A stretch of 64,000 nt of DNA from Sphingomonas sp. LY54 (GTDB lineage: Bacteria > Pseudomonadota > Alphaproteobacteria > Sphingomonadales > Sphingomonadaceae), in assembly GCF_035594035.1 (NCBI RefSeq), contig NZ_CP141588.1:1178001-1242000 (forward strand), given 5' to 3'. Made by a program: the position numbers and the translations under genes. The notes beneath the pieces are model-generated. The model was not told the origin of the DNA, ran no database searches, and saw nothing but the letters and a program-made list of their open reading frames with translations. Positions 22,589 to 31,102 of this stretch are shown here, piece after piece. Within the stretch, counting starts at the first letter, position 1, and each line of letters begins with the position of its first letter.

Positions 22589-23638
22589 CTAGCCTGCCAG
22601 CTCCTGAATCCGCGCCAATATCGCATCGCCGTGCTGGTAAATTTCCACCGGATCGAGCAGCGGGTGCCTCGTCTCATTCTTCGCCGTGAAGGTTCCGAAA
22701 TAGCGAGCCGTGGGGCTATTGAAGTGCATCCGCGCGATGGTCTTGCGGTTGTTATCGTCTAGCAAAATCGCGCAATAAGATTTGGCATCGCGCATTACGA
22801 TCCGCTTGGGATCGACTGCTTTAGCTCCGATAGCCCGCACGATGTTGAAGCCCGCAATCTCATCTTCGGTGGTGAAGGTTGCCTCCTCGCTAGCGGTTTC
22901 TGGCTCAACATCTTCTCCGGGGGTGGAAGCAGTCAGAGCGGACGTCAGCCGCTCCGTGACACGATCCCGAATTAGGGAGGAGACAGAGCTAACGATGAGT
23001 GACTTGAACAAATCTCTGATTTGCGTCGTGAGCCGCCCCGTGTGGATCCTTCCCGCGATGAGCCGCACGAACTCCTCAGATGGCTCCTGAAACTCCTTTT
23101 GAAGCTCCTTATAAACCAGCGACTGCATCTTGAGGTTGCCGGCCTCCTCTACAATCTGCTCAATACTGAAGCTGTGCTTGGTGAAGCGCTCTACGACACG
23201 AAGATCCGACTTGCGAACATTATCAAGTTGAAGTGTAAAAAAAGGCTTGTCGTCCATCTTGTTCGGGCTATCGATGTCCGAGAAGAACTTATAGACAACA
23301 CCATTGGTGAGGATCGCTAAACGCGCGTCCGTCGTACTAAAATAACGGAACAGCTGCGAGGCATGGTTGATGTTCAGTTCTGAACTAGCGGGTTTACACT
23401 CGATCAGCATCTTTATCGAGCCGTTGTCGCAGATCGCGTAATCGACCTTCTCACCTTTCTTGGTGCCAACGTCGCAGGTGAACTCTGGCACCACTTCGGA
23501 GGGATTGAATACATTGTAGCCGAGCGCTTGGAGGAACGGCATGACGAGCGCGGTCTTTGCCGCCTCCTCGGTAAGAAGCACCTCCCGATGTTCACGGACG
23601 GTCTTGCTCAGTTCCGCAAGTCGCGCTTCAAGTTCCAT
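22589..23638 (-). CDS. Orphan restriction-type nuclease (HsdR N-terminal / COG4748-like)
   Basis: The 349-residue protein resembles prophage and type I restriction nuclease N-terminal domains. A helical start (MELEARLAELSKTVREHREV) leads to LVMPFLQALGYNVFNPSEVVPEF, then the PD-(D/E)XK core with KVDYAICDNGSIKMLIECKPASSEL (acidic residue in VDYAI and the E-x-K of IECK). A C-terminal domain has KSYCAILLDDNNRKTIARMHFN, as in proteins of this group. No specificity or methylase subunit is next to it. Its GC content and codon use are lower than the chromosome's, which suggests transfer. The role, perhaps anti-phage, is inferred from the family. Confidence 0.78.
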   Translation of the reverse strand: MELEARLAELSKTVREHREVLLTEEAAKTALVMPFLQALGYNVFNPSEVVPEFTCDVGTKKGEKVDYAICDNGSIKMLIECKPASSELNINHASQLFRYFSTTDARLAILTNGVVYKFFSDIDSPNKMDDKPFFTLQLDNVRKSDLRVVERFTKHSFSIEQIVEEAGNLKMQSLVYKELQKEFQEPSEEFVRLIAGRIHTGRLTTQIRDLFKSLIVSSVSSLIRDRVTERLTSALTASTPGEDVEPETASEEATFTTEDEIAGFNIVRAIGAKAVDPKRIVMRDAKSYCAILLDDNNRKTIARMHFNSPTARYFGTFTAKNETRHPLLDPVEIYQHGDAILARIQELAG

Positions 23639-23800
23639 AGGGTGTGCCCCCTTGCTCGGTCAACTATCGCTAGCCTAGCCCATTGAGCACTTGAAGCAAG
23701 CTCGAAGGGACCGTTCATTCCGCGGCCGCGCCGTGGTAATGAGGCGGCGAAGGAAGCTTACCCCTCTGCCGAGGGATACTTGCAGGTCTTGGAGATTCAC

Positions 23801-23977
23801 ATGCGATTTGATGAACCGGACGTACGTGATGCGTATCGACGCGGTGCGCGGGACCTCTATGAGACAATTGCGGGATGGGTGAAGCCTCAGCATGCCCGGG
23901 AGATCGGCGCTTGGCTCGGCGACCTAGACGCTTGGGAGCACGGTGAGCCTCCTACTCCACCTCATGGGCTGGGTTAG
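23801..23977 (+). CDS. Small acidic protein, 58 residues
   Basis: ATG 23801, preceded by GGAG at a good distance, opens a 58-residue frame: MRFDEPDVRDAYRRGARDLY, a helical middle with WVKPQHAREIGAWLGDLDAW, and a proline-rich end. The composition looks protein-like and is not a shadow of another gene. The function is unknown. Confidence 0.55.
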   Translation: MRFDEPDVRDAYRRGARDLYETIAGWVKPQHAREIGAWLGDLDAWEHGEPPTPPHGLG

Positions 23978-23992
23978 ACGGCAGGGGACCAG

Positions 23993-24355
23993 TCACCTCC
24001 ACCGCCCATCGAGCAGCCATGAAGCGCACCGCGCGATTACGACGGGGGTTTGGGCAGCCGGATTGCGTTCGATGAGCACGCCGCCGCCCACGCGCTTCGC
24101 CACATAGAAGATGACGTAAGGCTTGTTGGTGAAAGGATCGCGGAGCACGCGCGTCCCGATCCGGTCATTGATGAGGTAGCCCGCCTTAAAATCGCCGAAT
24201 GCCATGGGGATCGGACTTCCGTCGGGACCGGCCATGCCTTCGTGGATGCGGACGAAAACGGTCTGTGGCGGTGCAAGCAGTCGCATCCAAACTTGTCTCC
24301 GCCAGCGAGCTGCCATCCTGGGCGCGGAAATGATATTCCTGGAAAATGCCAACAA
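23993..24355 (-). pseudogene. Remnant of an HK97-type phage major capsid protein (C-terminal piece)
   Basis: About 65 residues in the middle of this minus-strand frame match the end of HK97-fold major capsid proteins: PIPMAFGDFKAGYLINDRIG, then TRVLRDPFTNKPYVIFYVAK, then RVGGGV. In intact proteins this follows about 330 residues that are missing here, and the end of the frame (ERNPAAQTPVVIARCAS) departs from the family. It is therefore a fragment left by a deleted prophage. The flanking residues at the start (LAFSRNIISAPRMAARW) are probably not capsid. No other head or packaging genes are near. Confidence 0.7.
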
Positions 24356-25554
24356 GACTTACCCGTGAAGAGCTGCATGAGCTCGTCTGGGACCGTCCGA
24401 TGACGAAGCTCGCGGCCGAATTCCGGCTGTCAGATGTTGCCCTGCATAAAATCTGCCGCAAGCACGACGTCCCGACACCGCCCGCCGGCTACTGGGCGAA
24501 GAAGGCTCACCGGAAGCCGGTGATGACGACGCCACTGCCAGAGGCGAGCAGTGGTGCAGCCGGCAAGGAGATCGTCATCCATGAAGGCGCCGCTTCCACC
24601 GAGACGGACGCGATGTCGCTGGCGCGAGCGAAGGTCCAGGAAGCACTTGCTGAGACCGCCCCTGACGTGCGGGCTGCGCAACACACATCCCTTGATCGGA
24701 CCCTGGTTCGACTGGACAAAGCGAAACCGGACAGAAGCGGGCTCGTGAGGTTGGAAGGAAAGGGTCTGATTAGCGTAGTTGTGCAACCGGCGTCGCTGGA
24801 TCGGATGAAGCGCCTCCTTGGAGACCTGGTGAGCGCGGCCGACGCCGCCGGCATGCGGATCGAGGGACGAGACGGGCCCGCGGCATTCTGCGTCGAGGGG
24901 GGGACGGTTGCTTTCGAACTTGCCGAGGTCCCTGACCGGATAGAACATGTCGCAACCGACGCAGAGCTTCGCGCCGTGGAGAGCTGGGAAGCGAAGCAGG
25001 AGGCTGAGCGCAAACGCTACGGCTACGCCTCGGGATGGGGGCGTCCACACATCCCCAAATGGGAAGAACGCTACCAGGGCCGACTGGCGGTCCGGCTGGA
25101 GGAAGTGCGGGTCCGCAGTGACGAGCAATATTACTGGGGTCCCGCCATCCGCCGCGTCTTTGCGGACAGCAGGACCCGTGACATCCTGAAGATGGTGCCG
25201 CGGATATTGTCTACCGCAGCCGCGATTGCGGTTGCGAAAAAGCAGAACCGCGCGGCCGACGAGCGCCGCCGCCTCAGGGAGGAGGAGGCCGACCGGCGCC
25301 GGGCGGAAGCGGAAAGACTCGCGGCGATGGAGCGTCAACGCAGCGCGCTGCTCGCCCCGCTCCTTGCAGAACATCAGGAACGGGTGAAACTGAGGGCGTG
25401 GCTGGAGGAGATCCCGACGGAGGAAGTCCTTCCTCCGCGCGTCGGGCGCCTCGTACAATGGGCGCGCGCACGGCTGGCCGCGCTGGACGACGCGGCGGCG
25501 CCTGCCGCGCTCGAGGAGAGGCTCGCGCGCGAACGGGTGTTTGGCGACGATTGA
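24346..25554 (+). CDS. Helix-turn-helix protein of mobile elements, 402 residues
   Basis: The N-terminal about 55 residues (LTREELHELVWDRPMTKLAA, then EFRLSDVALHKICRKHDVPT, then PPAGYWAK) form a recognisable helix-turn-helix block found in many proteins carried on integrative elements. A mixed middle region follows. Residues about 295-345 are strongly charged Glu/Arg coiled coil, and there is a short helical end. No catalytic motif is visible. It starts at ATG 24346 beside, and slightly overlapping, the capsid remnant on the other strand. It probably binds DNA; the target and role are unknown. Confidence 0.7.
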   Translation: MPTRLTREELHELVWDRPMTKLAAEFRLSDVALHKICRKHDVPTPPAGYWAKKAHRKPVMTTPLPEASSGAAGKEIVIHEGAASTETDAMSLARAKVQEALAETAPDVRAAQHTSLDRTLVRLDKAKPDRSGLVRLEGKGLISVVVQPASLDRMKRLLGDLVSAADAAGMRIEGRDGPAAFCVEGGTVAFELAEVPDRIEHVATDAELRAVESWEAKQEAERKRYGYASGWGRPHIPKWEERYQGRLAVRLEEVRVRSDEQYYWGPAIRRVFADSRTRDILKMVPRILSTAAAIAVAKKQNRAADERRRLREEEADRRRAEAERLAAMERQRSALLAPLLAEHQERVKLRAWLEEIPTEEVLPPRVGRLVQWARARLAALDDAAAPAALEERLARERVFGDD

Positions 25555-25636
25555 CCGGACGTTGATGTAAAAATCGGCCCGGGTGCGCCTTTCGGGATAG
25601 CGGACAACACGAGTTCACATTGTCCAGAGCATGCCA

Positions 25637-26491
25637 TCAGGTGCGATATGGCTCGATAGCCAGACGGAACGTGTCGGAAACCGCGCGTGCCTCCGCCAGC
25701 TGAACGTGGCGCCCGTAGCTGCGAACGGTATCGATCAGACCCCGCCGGAATTCGCGCGGCATGCGCTCTCCCATGATAACCTGACGAACGCCGCGACCAC
25801 GACAGCGGCGGCCAAGATCCTGCCTGTCGTCGTCCTCCATCAGCAACCGCATCTCCCGCTGCCATGCCCAGTCGGACGGCAGCACGCAGAAAAGATCGCG
25901 CCAGAGGGCGCCCATCAGCTCGTGGGCCTCGTCCCGGTCTGCCACATATGTCGCAACCCACTCGCTGTCAGCAGTCGGGTCCGAAGCGACCTCGTCATGC
26001 CATTCACGCTGATCCACGGCCACAGCGAAGACGAAGCTGTCCACGAGTGGAGGGCGGTCGATATACCGCACGGCCCAGACCGGCATCTCGAGTTCCTCCT
26101 CAAGTGCCGCTTTGTCATACCCAATGCAGAATCCCTGCAGCGAGGCCGCACGCTCATGCCACATCCAGGCGCACTCCGGGTCCTGGCCGAACCGGGCGAC
26201 GAACGTTCGCCCGGCAAGACTTCTCAACGCCCGGCCGCCGTCATCGATTGATTCGAAATACTCGTCTCGCAAGGCCATGGCGTCATCGATCCTGTGCCTG
26301 GGAAAGCCCCAGGCAGCCATGGCCGCTGCGAACCGCTCGGCATCGATCGCGGGGTGAGGGATTCCATCCACAATGCGTGCGCTGACGTCGTGCAGCCCGG
26401 CTTCGGTTCCTGCCACAACGTCCACCAGGCAGTCGCGAAGGCCCGCCAGTGCGGATTCGGTCGGCGGAAAGAACTGCACGATCTCGACCAT
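25637..26491 (-). CDS. DUF2971-family protein
   Basis: A 284-residue protein with the DUF2971 layout: a start region on an input residue cluster, the central WMWHERAASLQGFCIGYD (the usual 'W..YA....G.CIGF' block), a strand with VWAVRYIDRPP, and the W-x-x-E-x-E/R-like WAWQREMRLL near residue 220. The ATG at 26491 follows GGGAGA; a longer frame upstream lacks support. DUF2971 proteins have no assigned activity and often sit in variable, defence-rich regions. It is flanked by gene-poor DNA. Confidence 0.75.
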   Translation of the reverse strand: MVEIVQFFPPTESALAGLRDCLVDVVAGTEAGLHDVSARIVDGIPHPAIDAERFAAAMAAWGFPRHRIDDAMALRDEYFESIDDGGRALRSLAGRTFVARFGQDPECAWMWHERAASLQGFCIGYDKAALEEELEMPVWAVRYIDRPPLVDSFVFAVAVDQREWHDEVASDPTADSEWVATYVADRDEAHELMGALWRDLFCVLPSDWAWQREMRLLMEDDDRQDLGRRCRGRGVRQVIMGERMPREFRRGLIDTVRSYGRHVQLAEARAVSDTFRLAIEPYRT

Positions 26492-26789
26492 ATGTCTCCC
26501 TTCTACACAGACGGGCGCGCAGGCGGGTCTGCGTGCCTCAGGCGGAGCCGACAAATGAACAGATTTCCCGACAGGAACAGCCCCAAGCGGTCCATTTCGG
26601 GGCGGGACCTACAGCCCACCCCGGCCCATGTCAGCTTTCCACCCGTCAGCTCGATGCGATGGCGGACCTCATTGCAAGAGCGGCCACGATCCCGCGCCAT
26701 GCCGGTTGCGGGATCATGCTTTACCTGTGCCCCCTGTTCTGGTTCAGCTTTCCCGTTTCACTGTTTCATAGACCAGTCGGGAAGTTAAG

Positions 26790-27029
26790 ATGGCCGACCG
26801 GGAAGGCGCCCGTTTCCGCGTTGTGGCACCCACACCACCATACGAACACCTATGGGAACTGAACCTGACCGAGAGCACCTGGATCAGGATTCAGGGGGGA
26901 AAGCCTCTTTCCGTGCGCGGCGAGGGCTTTCGTCATGAAGGAAAGTTCTACTGGACATACTAAGACTTCGAGGGCGGGCTTTCCGGCTTCGTCGTTATCA
27001 GATCGGACGCCCCTTTAGATCCCCGCTGA
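26790..27029 (+). pseudogene. Small hypothetical gene with an in-frame TAA
   Basis: From ATG 26790 a frame encodes 57 residues (ADREGARFRVVAPTPPYEHLW and onward to GKFYWTY) to a TAA at 26961. The same frame then continues with DFEGGLSGFVVIRSDAPLDPR to TGA 27029, which reads like a natural continuation. I infer an 80-codon gene broken by one nonsense codon, though a real 57-residue product is possible. No family is recognised. Confidence 0.45.
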
Positions 27030-27163
27030 GCAGTGGTCAGATCAGGACCAAGGTCCTGGACGTCTTGCACTAGGGCCACAGGCGAAGCGGGCGGGGGACT
27101 CGCGCAAGCCACCCAAGCCGGCAGGCACAGGCTGCAACACCCCCCCCATCGCTCGGGCCACAC

Positions 27164-27259
27164 TCACTCCGGCCTGCGGCGGATCGACCAGACGAGCGCC
27201 GAGAGGCTGGTGACGAGCGTGGCAAGCGCGGTCAGCACGGCCGGATCGAGAAGGTTCAT
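27164..27259 (-). CDS. 31-residue single-helix membrane peptide
   Basis: ATG 27259 to TGA 27164 encodes a 31-residue peptide with one hydrophobic helix (AVLTALATLVTSLSALVWSI) and a basic end (RRRPE). AAGGGA lies eight bases upstream. The layout (short helix, positively charged tail) resembles small membrane regulators or type I toxins, but nothing further can be said. Confidence 0.45.
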   Translation of the reverse strand: MNLLDPAVLTALATLVTSLSALVWSIRRRPE

Positions 27260-27584
27260 GACGGACTCCCTTGCTGGACGAGTTGCATGTTATCACCTAT
27301 ATGGCACAGTGTAGGAAAGTAGAAAGTGCGTCAGGGGCATTTTGCGGGCCGCAGGTCGTACTGACGGTCATCCCTGCAGCCACCTCGCCGGCTGGGGAGC
27401 GGTGCGGGAAGGAATCTTATGTAAAATGCAGGGATGCGGGCGCCCCCTTGCCGGCCACCGGCGGAGAGCTGCCTCGTCCGCCTCGGACCGGATGGAGGAC
27501 TGCTGGTTTCCAGATGCGGGACATATCGCCTTTAGAGCGTCTCCGGGTTATCCTCGACCGCGCTGGCTGGCGGGTAATGCCTCC

Positions 27585-28177
27585 ATGAACGACGAGGTCA
27601 GGGATGCCCGGGAGCACTCGCGAAGAAGGTCGAGGAGGAGCTTGCGCAGGCACTCGAGACCCTGAATGCGCGGATCGAGAAGTCCTACCGGGAGCGGCTT
27701 CAGGCGAAACTGGACACGACCACGCAGCTTGTCCTCAACGTCCATTCTGCGGCAGCGTCCGGCGCGGACGGTCCGCTCGACCAGCGCGCGCTGGCGAGCG
27801 GGGAAGCGGCGCGGCGCTACGGCAGCGACGCGATCCGCATGGCGTTCCTGCTGAACGGCGGCGCGCTGACAGCCATCCTTGCGTTTCTGGGTACCGAACA
27901 GGCATCCCGGCTCGAGCTTGGCACTGCCCTCGCACGGTTCGGGATCGGCGCGGTTCTCGCCGCAACCGCGTCCCTGATCGCCTATTTCGGCCAATCGACG
28001 CGGGCGACCGAGCGTGAGAAAAATACCTCCCCTTTGTGGAGTGGGGTCCTGTTCGGGGTGGCCGCCTTCCTGGTGGCCGTCAGTCTGCTGATGACGGTGT
28101 TCGGGGCCGCCGCCGCCCTCGAGAAGCTCCAGGAGCCCGGCCAGTCCAGGCAGTCAAAAATCGAGATCACCTTCTGA
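27585..28177 (+). pseudogene. Coiled-coil / three-helix membrane protein with a frameshift
   Basis: ATG 27585 starts MNDEVRDARE in one frame. From about 27,612 the coding signal is in another frame (LAKKVEEELAQALETLNARI and onward), which is open to 28177. Joined, the product would be about 197 residues: a long charged helix, then three membrane helices (FLLNGGALTAILAFLG, IGAVLAATASLIAYFG, SGVLFGVAAFLVAVSLLMTV). One missing base near 27,610 explains the break. Alternatively only the part from ATG 27839 (112 residues) is made. The family is not recognised. Confidence 0.55.
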
Positions 28178-28234
28178 TCCTGCGACGTGCCGGTCTGCAG
28201 ATCGGAGAATGGCCCCTCCCGGCCCCGGGCGCCC

Positions 28235-28544
28235 CTATTCGCAACCCACGCCGTCATTGTCCCGGTCAAGATGCGAACCGTATCCGGAATCGCCGCGCAT
28301 CACGGCGCAGCGCCGGCCGCACGCGCCTCTGCACAGTTCGCGAACCTTCTTCCGGCCTCCCGTAACACCACCCGGAGCGACCTGTCCGAACCGCCTGAAG
28401 CCGCCGACGTGGGCTCCCGCGATGGCAGTGATAATCGCCGGTCTTGCGGTTGGTATGGCAACCCGCTGCGTTCAGCCCGCCGGGATGAGCCGGCACGGGT
28501 TGTGGCAGCATGCCGGCAAGCAACAGAATCATGACACCGCGCAT
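28235..28544 (-). pseudogene. Excalibur/YHYH-type calcium-binding exported protein, frame-disrupted
   Basis: The start encodes a signal-peptide-like MRGVMILLLAGMLPQPVPAH followed by PGGLNAAGCHTNRKTGDYHC, the histidine/cysteine block seen in exported YHYH-type proteins. An Excalibur domain follows, but in other frames: FANCAEARAAGAAP, then after a further shift near 28,300 MRGDSGYGSHLDRDNDGVGC with the Ca-binding DRDNDG loop and the usual final CE. Two single-base losses would account for this. The gene is either dead or misread in sequencing. Confidence 0.6.
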
Positions 28545-28704
28545 ATTCAGCGTCCCCCTTCAGCCTGTGTTGCGCCCAACCGGGTCGACAAGGTTCGGAA
28601 CAGTCCGGGCCCCGATGCCGGCCCGATACCGGTCGCCCCATTGAGGCTCAGCACATGAAGGGGACGCCGCCCTCCCCCGATCGCCACCGGACAACGCTGC
28701 GTTG

Positions 28705-29553
28705 TCAGTTCGTCCTGATTACCGCCGGGGGCTCGGGCTCCGGCGGCGGGGAAGTGCAACCCAGCATGCTATCGAGGCTGCCGAGCTGGACGGCGCCCCG
28801 CCGCGGAAACAGGAACAGCCGGCTGCGCAGTTCCACCTGAATCAGCGCAACGCGATAATTGCAGGGGTTCGCATTTCTGGGCGTGTTCTGGTCCATGATG
28901 AAGGCGGTCATCCGGCCGTCGGGAAGAGCGATCACCTTCCAGTAGCCCGATGGCACCCGATGATAGGCCGGACCGGCCGGCATCGCCTGCATGAGCCGCT
29001 CATACAGGGGCCCGGTGTAGACGTAGACGGGGCCGCCGGTCCCGAGCGTCACGCTCCGTTCCCGGCCTTCCAGACGCTGCCACGGACCCTGATTGAGGGC
29101 CGAGGCCTGCGGCGTCATGTTCGAATTGTAGTTGGTGTCATCCCAGAAAGGGGTGCCCGAGAATGCGGCGAGCGGCGCCTGGTGGCCATGATCGATGCGA
29201 AGCGCGGCCGGCGCTCCCGCGTACTGCTCTTCGCTGATCGTCTCGGAAGGATCGATCCATGCGTCAATCCTGTAGTTCCGGGTCCCCTGCGACGTGGCGA
29301 TGGTCTGGGGCGTGACGCGATACGCGACCCAGTCGGCCATCTTCGTGAGGTCGTTGGACGACAGGGTGTAGATCTCGCGGACGATGGTGTCGTTCGTCGC
29401 CGGCGCCCCAACCGGGCAGCCCCAGAGGCAGTGGAACGTATACAGCTCGCTGTCGGCGGCCTCTGCCGGGCCCGCGAACAGAACCCATAAAGCAGCGAAT
29501 ACGGCCGCGGTAGTGCCACACCTAGGGCCCTGCATCTTGCCGGACGAACTCAT
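28705..29553 (-). CDS. Exported DNA/RNA non-specific endonuclease (NUC1/NucA-like)
   Basis: A 282-residue protein with a signal peptide ending near residue 32 (LWVLFAGPAEAAD). The nuclease core shows RIDHGHQAP at residues 119-127, corresponding to the family's (D/N)RGH motif with His124 as general base, and NMTPQASALNQGPWQRLE with Asn154 as the metal ligand. A proline-rich tail ends the protein. In this family the enzyme cuts both DNA and RNA with Mg2+. The arginine of DRGH is replaced by His122, a deviation that could lower activity. It lies last in a minus-strand run after a membrane protein and a caspase-like protein, with a 236-base gap before it. Confidence 0.85.
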   Translation of the reverse strand: MSSSGKMQGPRCGTTAAVFAALWVLFAGPAEAADSELYTFHCLWGCPVGAPATNDTIVREIYTLSSNDLTKMADWVAYRVTPQTIATSQGTRNYRIDAWIDPSETISEEQYAGAPAALRIDHGHQAPLAAFSGTPFWDDTNYNSNMTPQASALNQGPWQRLEGRERSVTLGTGGPVYVYTGPLYERLMQAMPAGPAYHRVPSGYWKVIALPDGRMTAFIMDQNTPRNANPCNYRVALIQVELRSRLFLFPRRGAVQLGSLDSMLGCTSPPPEPEPPAVIRTN

Positions 29554-29789
29554 CGCCTACGTGCGCTCTCGCAAGGGACGAGTCTTCGCGCCGAAGGGCA
29601 TCGATGTGATCGGGACGATCCCCCTGACGCCGCCAGGAAAACCCGATCAGAAAGCATTGCGCGCACCAATACTGGATCGACGTCGAACGGAACGTCGGCT
29701 GATAAGACTTCCCAGCCAGGCCTCATACCCGTGCGCCAGGTCGCGCCCAAGCCGAAAGGGGCCTGTGAATGATGACCGGTCCTTGCCAC

Positions 29790-30776
29790 TCAGCAGCCCC
29801 CGTTTTGTAGGCAGTCCGGAGTGAGGATAATCGAGTGAACCACGAACCAGCCGCTGATTCGGTAGCCTATCAGCCGGAGTTGCCCCCCCTCTTGATCAAC
29901 TCGCTGCATCATCTCGAAGACCGTCGTCAGTGGCAATCTGAGATTACCCTCTGCATTTGGCTGAGCATTGTCCATCATGATCAGTAGATCTTGTACCAAG
30001 GAGCCCGCGCGGCGAATGTTGATGTCGCGCACCAAGCCGATCGCGTTCACATTAACTGCGCGCTGTGAATTGCAAACAACCGTGAAACACAGCTTGCCGA
30101 AGCGTGCGCATGCCTCGCCCATTTCCTTGAGTGGTACACCACGCCCGTCCGCATTCACGATGTGCCCGTGCTCATTGTGAGCCGTTAAAATGACTATCTT
30201 TTCTGGACCCTGAAGTGCCGCATTGAGGCTGGGCGAATGGATTGCCGTTGAGGACAGCAGCTGCCTTTTGAACTGCCTCACGTCTCCCTGGTCTTGCCTG
30301 GTCATCGGCCTGCCGAAGCGTGCCGCAAAGCGAACGGGATCTTCGGGAATTGTATCGACGACCGCCACCCGACGCGGAATTGGGGCGGTCCGCAGTTCGC
30401 CGTTCGCATCCTCTCTGACGAAGAATGGGAAGTGGTTCGAGCGTGCTCCTCCATCAAGGTTGGTTCTAAAGACGCTTTGGCTCGGAAGAATCTCAACTCC
30501 ACGACTGGGCTGCCAACCAGTGACGAGAATGGCCAAGGCTGCCTGGATGCGTACGAACGTTTCTGGTGTGGAGCTCAAACCCGCCGTTGTCCTGAGTATT
30601 TCCATCGCGCGCTGCTGGCGCCCGACCCCTGCGAAGCTTGCGGCGGTCCGTATTGCCTCGCGAGCGACAGCTTCTCTTTCCGGCGTAGGTCTGATGCGCC
30701 CTCTTTGCGCGTCCGCCGGAACGGTGAAGAGCGCGCAAAATGCTGCAAGAGTCAGGAGAAGGTTGCGACGCTTCAT
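29790..30776 (-). CDS. Exported caspase/CHAT-like protein of unknown function
   Basis: A 328-residue protein with a clear signal peptide (RRNLLLTLAAFCALFTVPADA|Q). Residues about 30-90 are helical and TPR-like in composition. From about 190 a strand-turn block reads KIVILTAHNEHGHIV, followed about 30 residues later by LCFTVVCNSQ. The spacing of His203/His205 and Cys235 after two hydrophobic strands matches the His-Cys dyad layout of caspase-fold peptidases (C14/CHAT: strand, HG, strand, C). The fold is inferred from pattern only. Its start overlaps the stop of the upstream membrane-protein gene (4 bases). If correct, an exported caspase-like protease beside an exported nuclease is unusual. 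Confidence 0.6.
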   Translation of the reverse strand: MKRRNLLLTLAAFCALFTVPADAQRGRIRPTPEREAVAREAIRTAASFAGVGRQQRAMEILRTTAGLSSTPETFVRIQAALAILVTGWQPSRGVEILPSQSVFRTNLDGGARSNHFPFFVREDANGELRTAPIPRRVAVVDTIPEDPVRFAARFGRPMTRQDQGDVRQFKRQLLSSTAIHSPSLNAALQGPEKIVILTAHNEHGHIVNADGRGVPLKEMGEACARFGKLCFTVVCNSQRAVNVNAIGLVRDINIRRAGSLVQDLLIMMDNAQPNAEGNLRLPLTTVFEMMQRVDQEGGQLRLIGYRISGWFVVHSIILTPDCLQNGGC

Positions 30777-31102
30777 TGAAGGTAATCTCGAAAGGAGAAA
30801 CGGCGCTGGCCGAACTTCTGCGGAGGTGTCAGCGCTTTGAGGGCCTGCTTAACCAGGAGCGGCGAAGCCGCGCCGGTTATCAAGCACGTCTTCGCATCGA
30901 CGTTACCGTCTCCCCAGTACCAGATGACGACTAGCCCGCCCGCGGCGAGCACAAAGGCAACGGTCGTGATCCAATATCCTCGGGAACGGATCAGGCTGGC
31001 GTAGCGCTCCTCGTCCAGCGAGTGACGCGCATTGTACCACCAGACCACCTCCTGTAGTAACGCGCCGAACGCGCCGGTGAGGAAGATTTGAGCGCCATTC
31101 AT
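30773..31102 (-). CDS. Small membrane protein, first of the caspase-like/nuclease cassette
   Basis: A 109-residue protein with up to three hydrophobic stretches: IFLTGAFGALLQEVVWWY at the N-terminus, WITTVAFVLAAGGLVVIWYW in the middle and a weaker CLITGAASPLLVKQAL. It ends in a charged tail. Its stop overlaps the start of the caspase-like gene in ATGA, so the two are translationally coupled. No family is recognised. It could anchor or regulate the downstream exported proteins. Confidence 0.7.
   Translation of the reverse strand: MNGAQIFLTGAFGALLQEVVWWYNARHSLDEERYASLIRSRGYWITTVAFVLAAGGLVVIWYWGDGNVDAKTCLITGAASPLLVKQALKALTPPQKFGQRRFSFRDYLQ

Noticed and set aside
22123..24000. tRNA gene or att site at the left edge of the island
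   Set aside because: No cloverleaf-compatible sequence or flanking direct repeat could be found by reading both strands.
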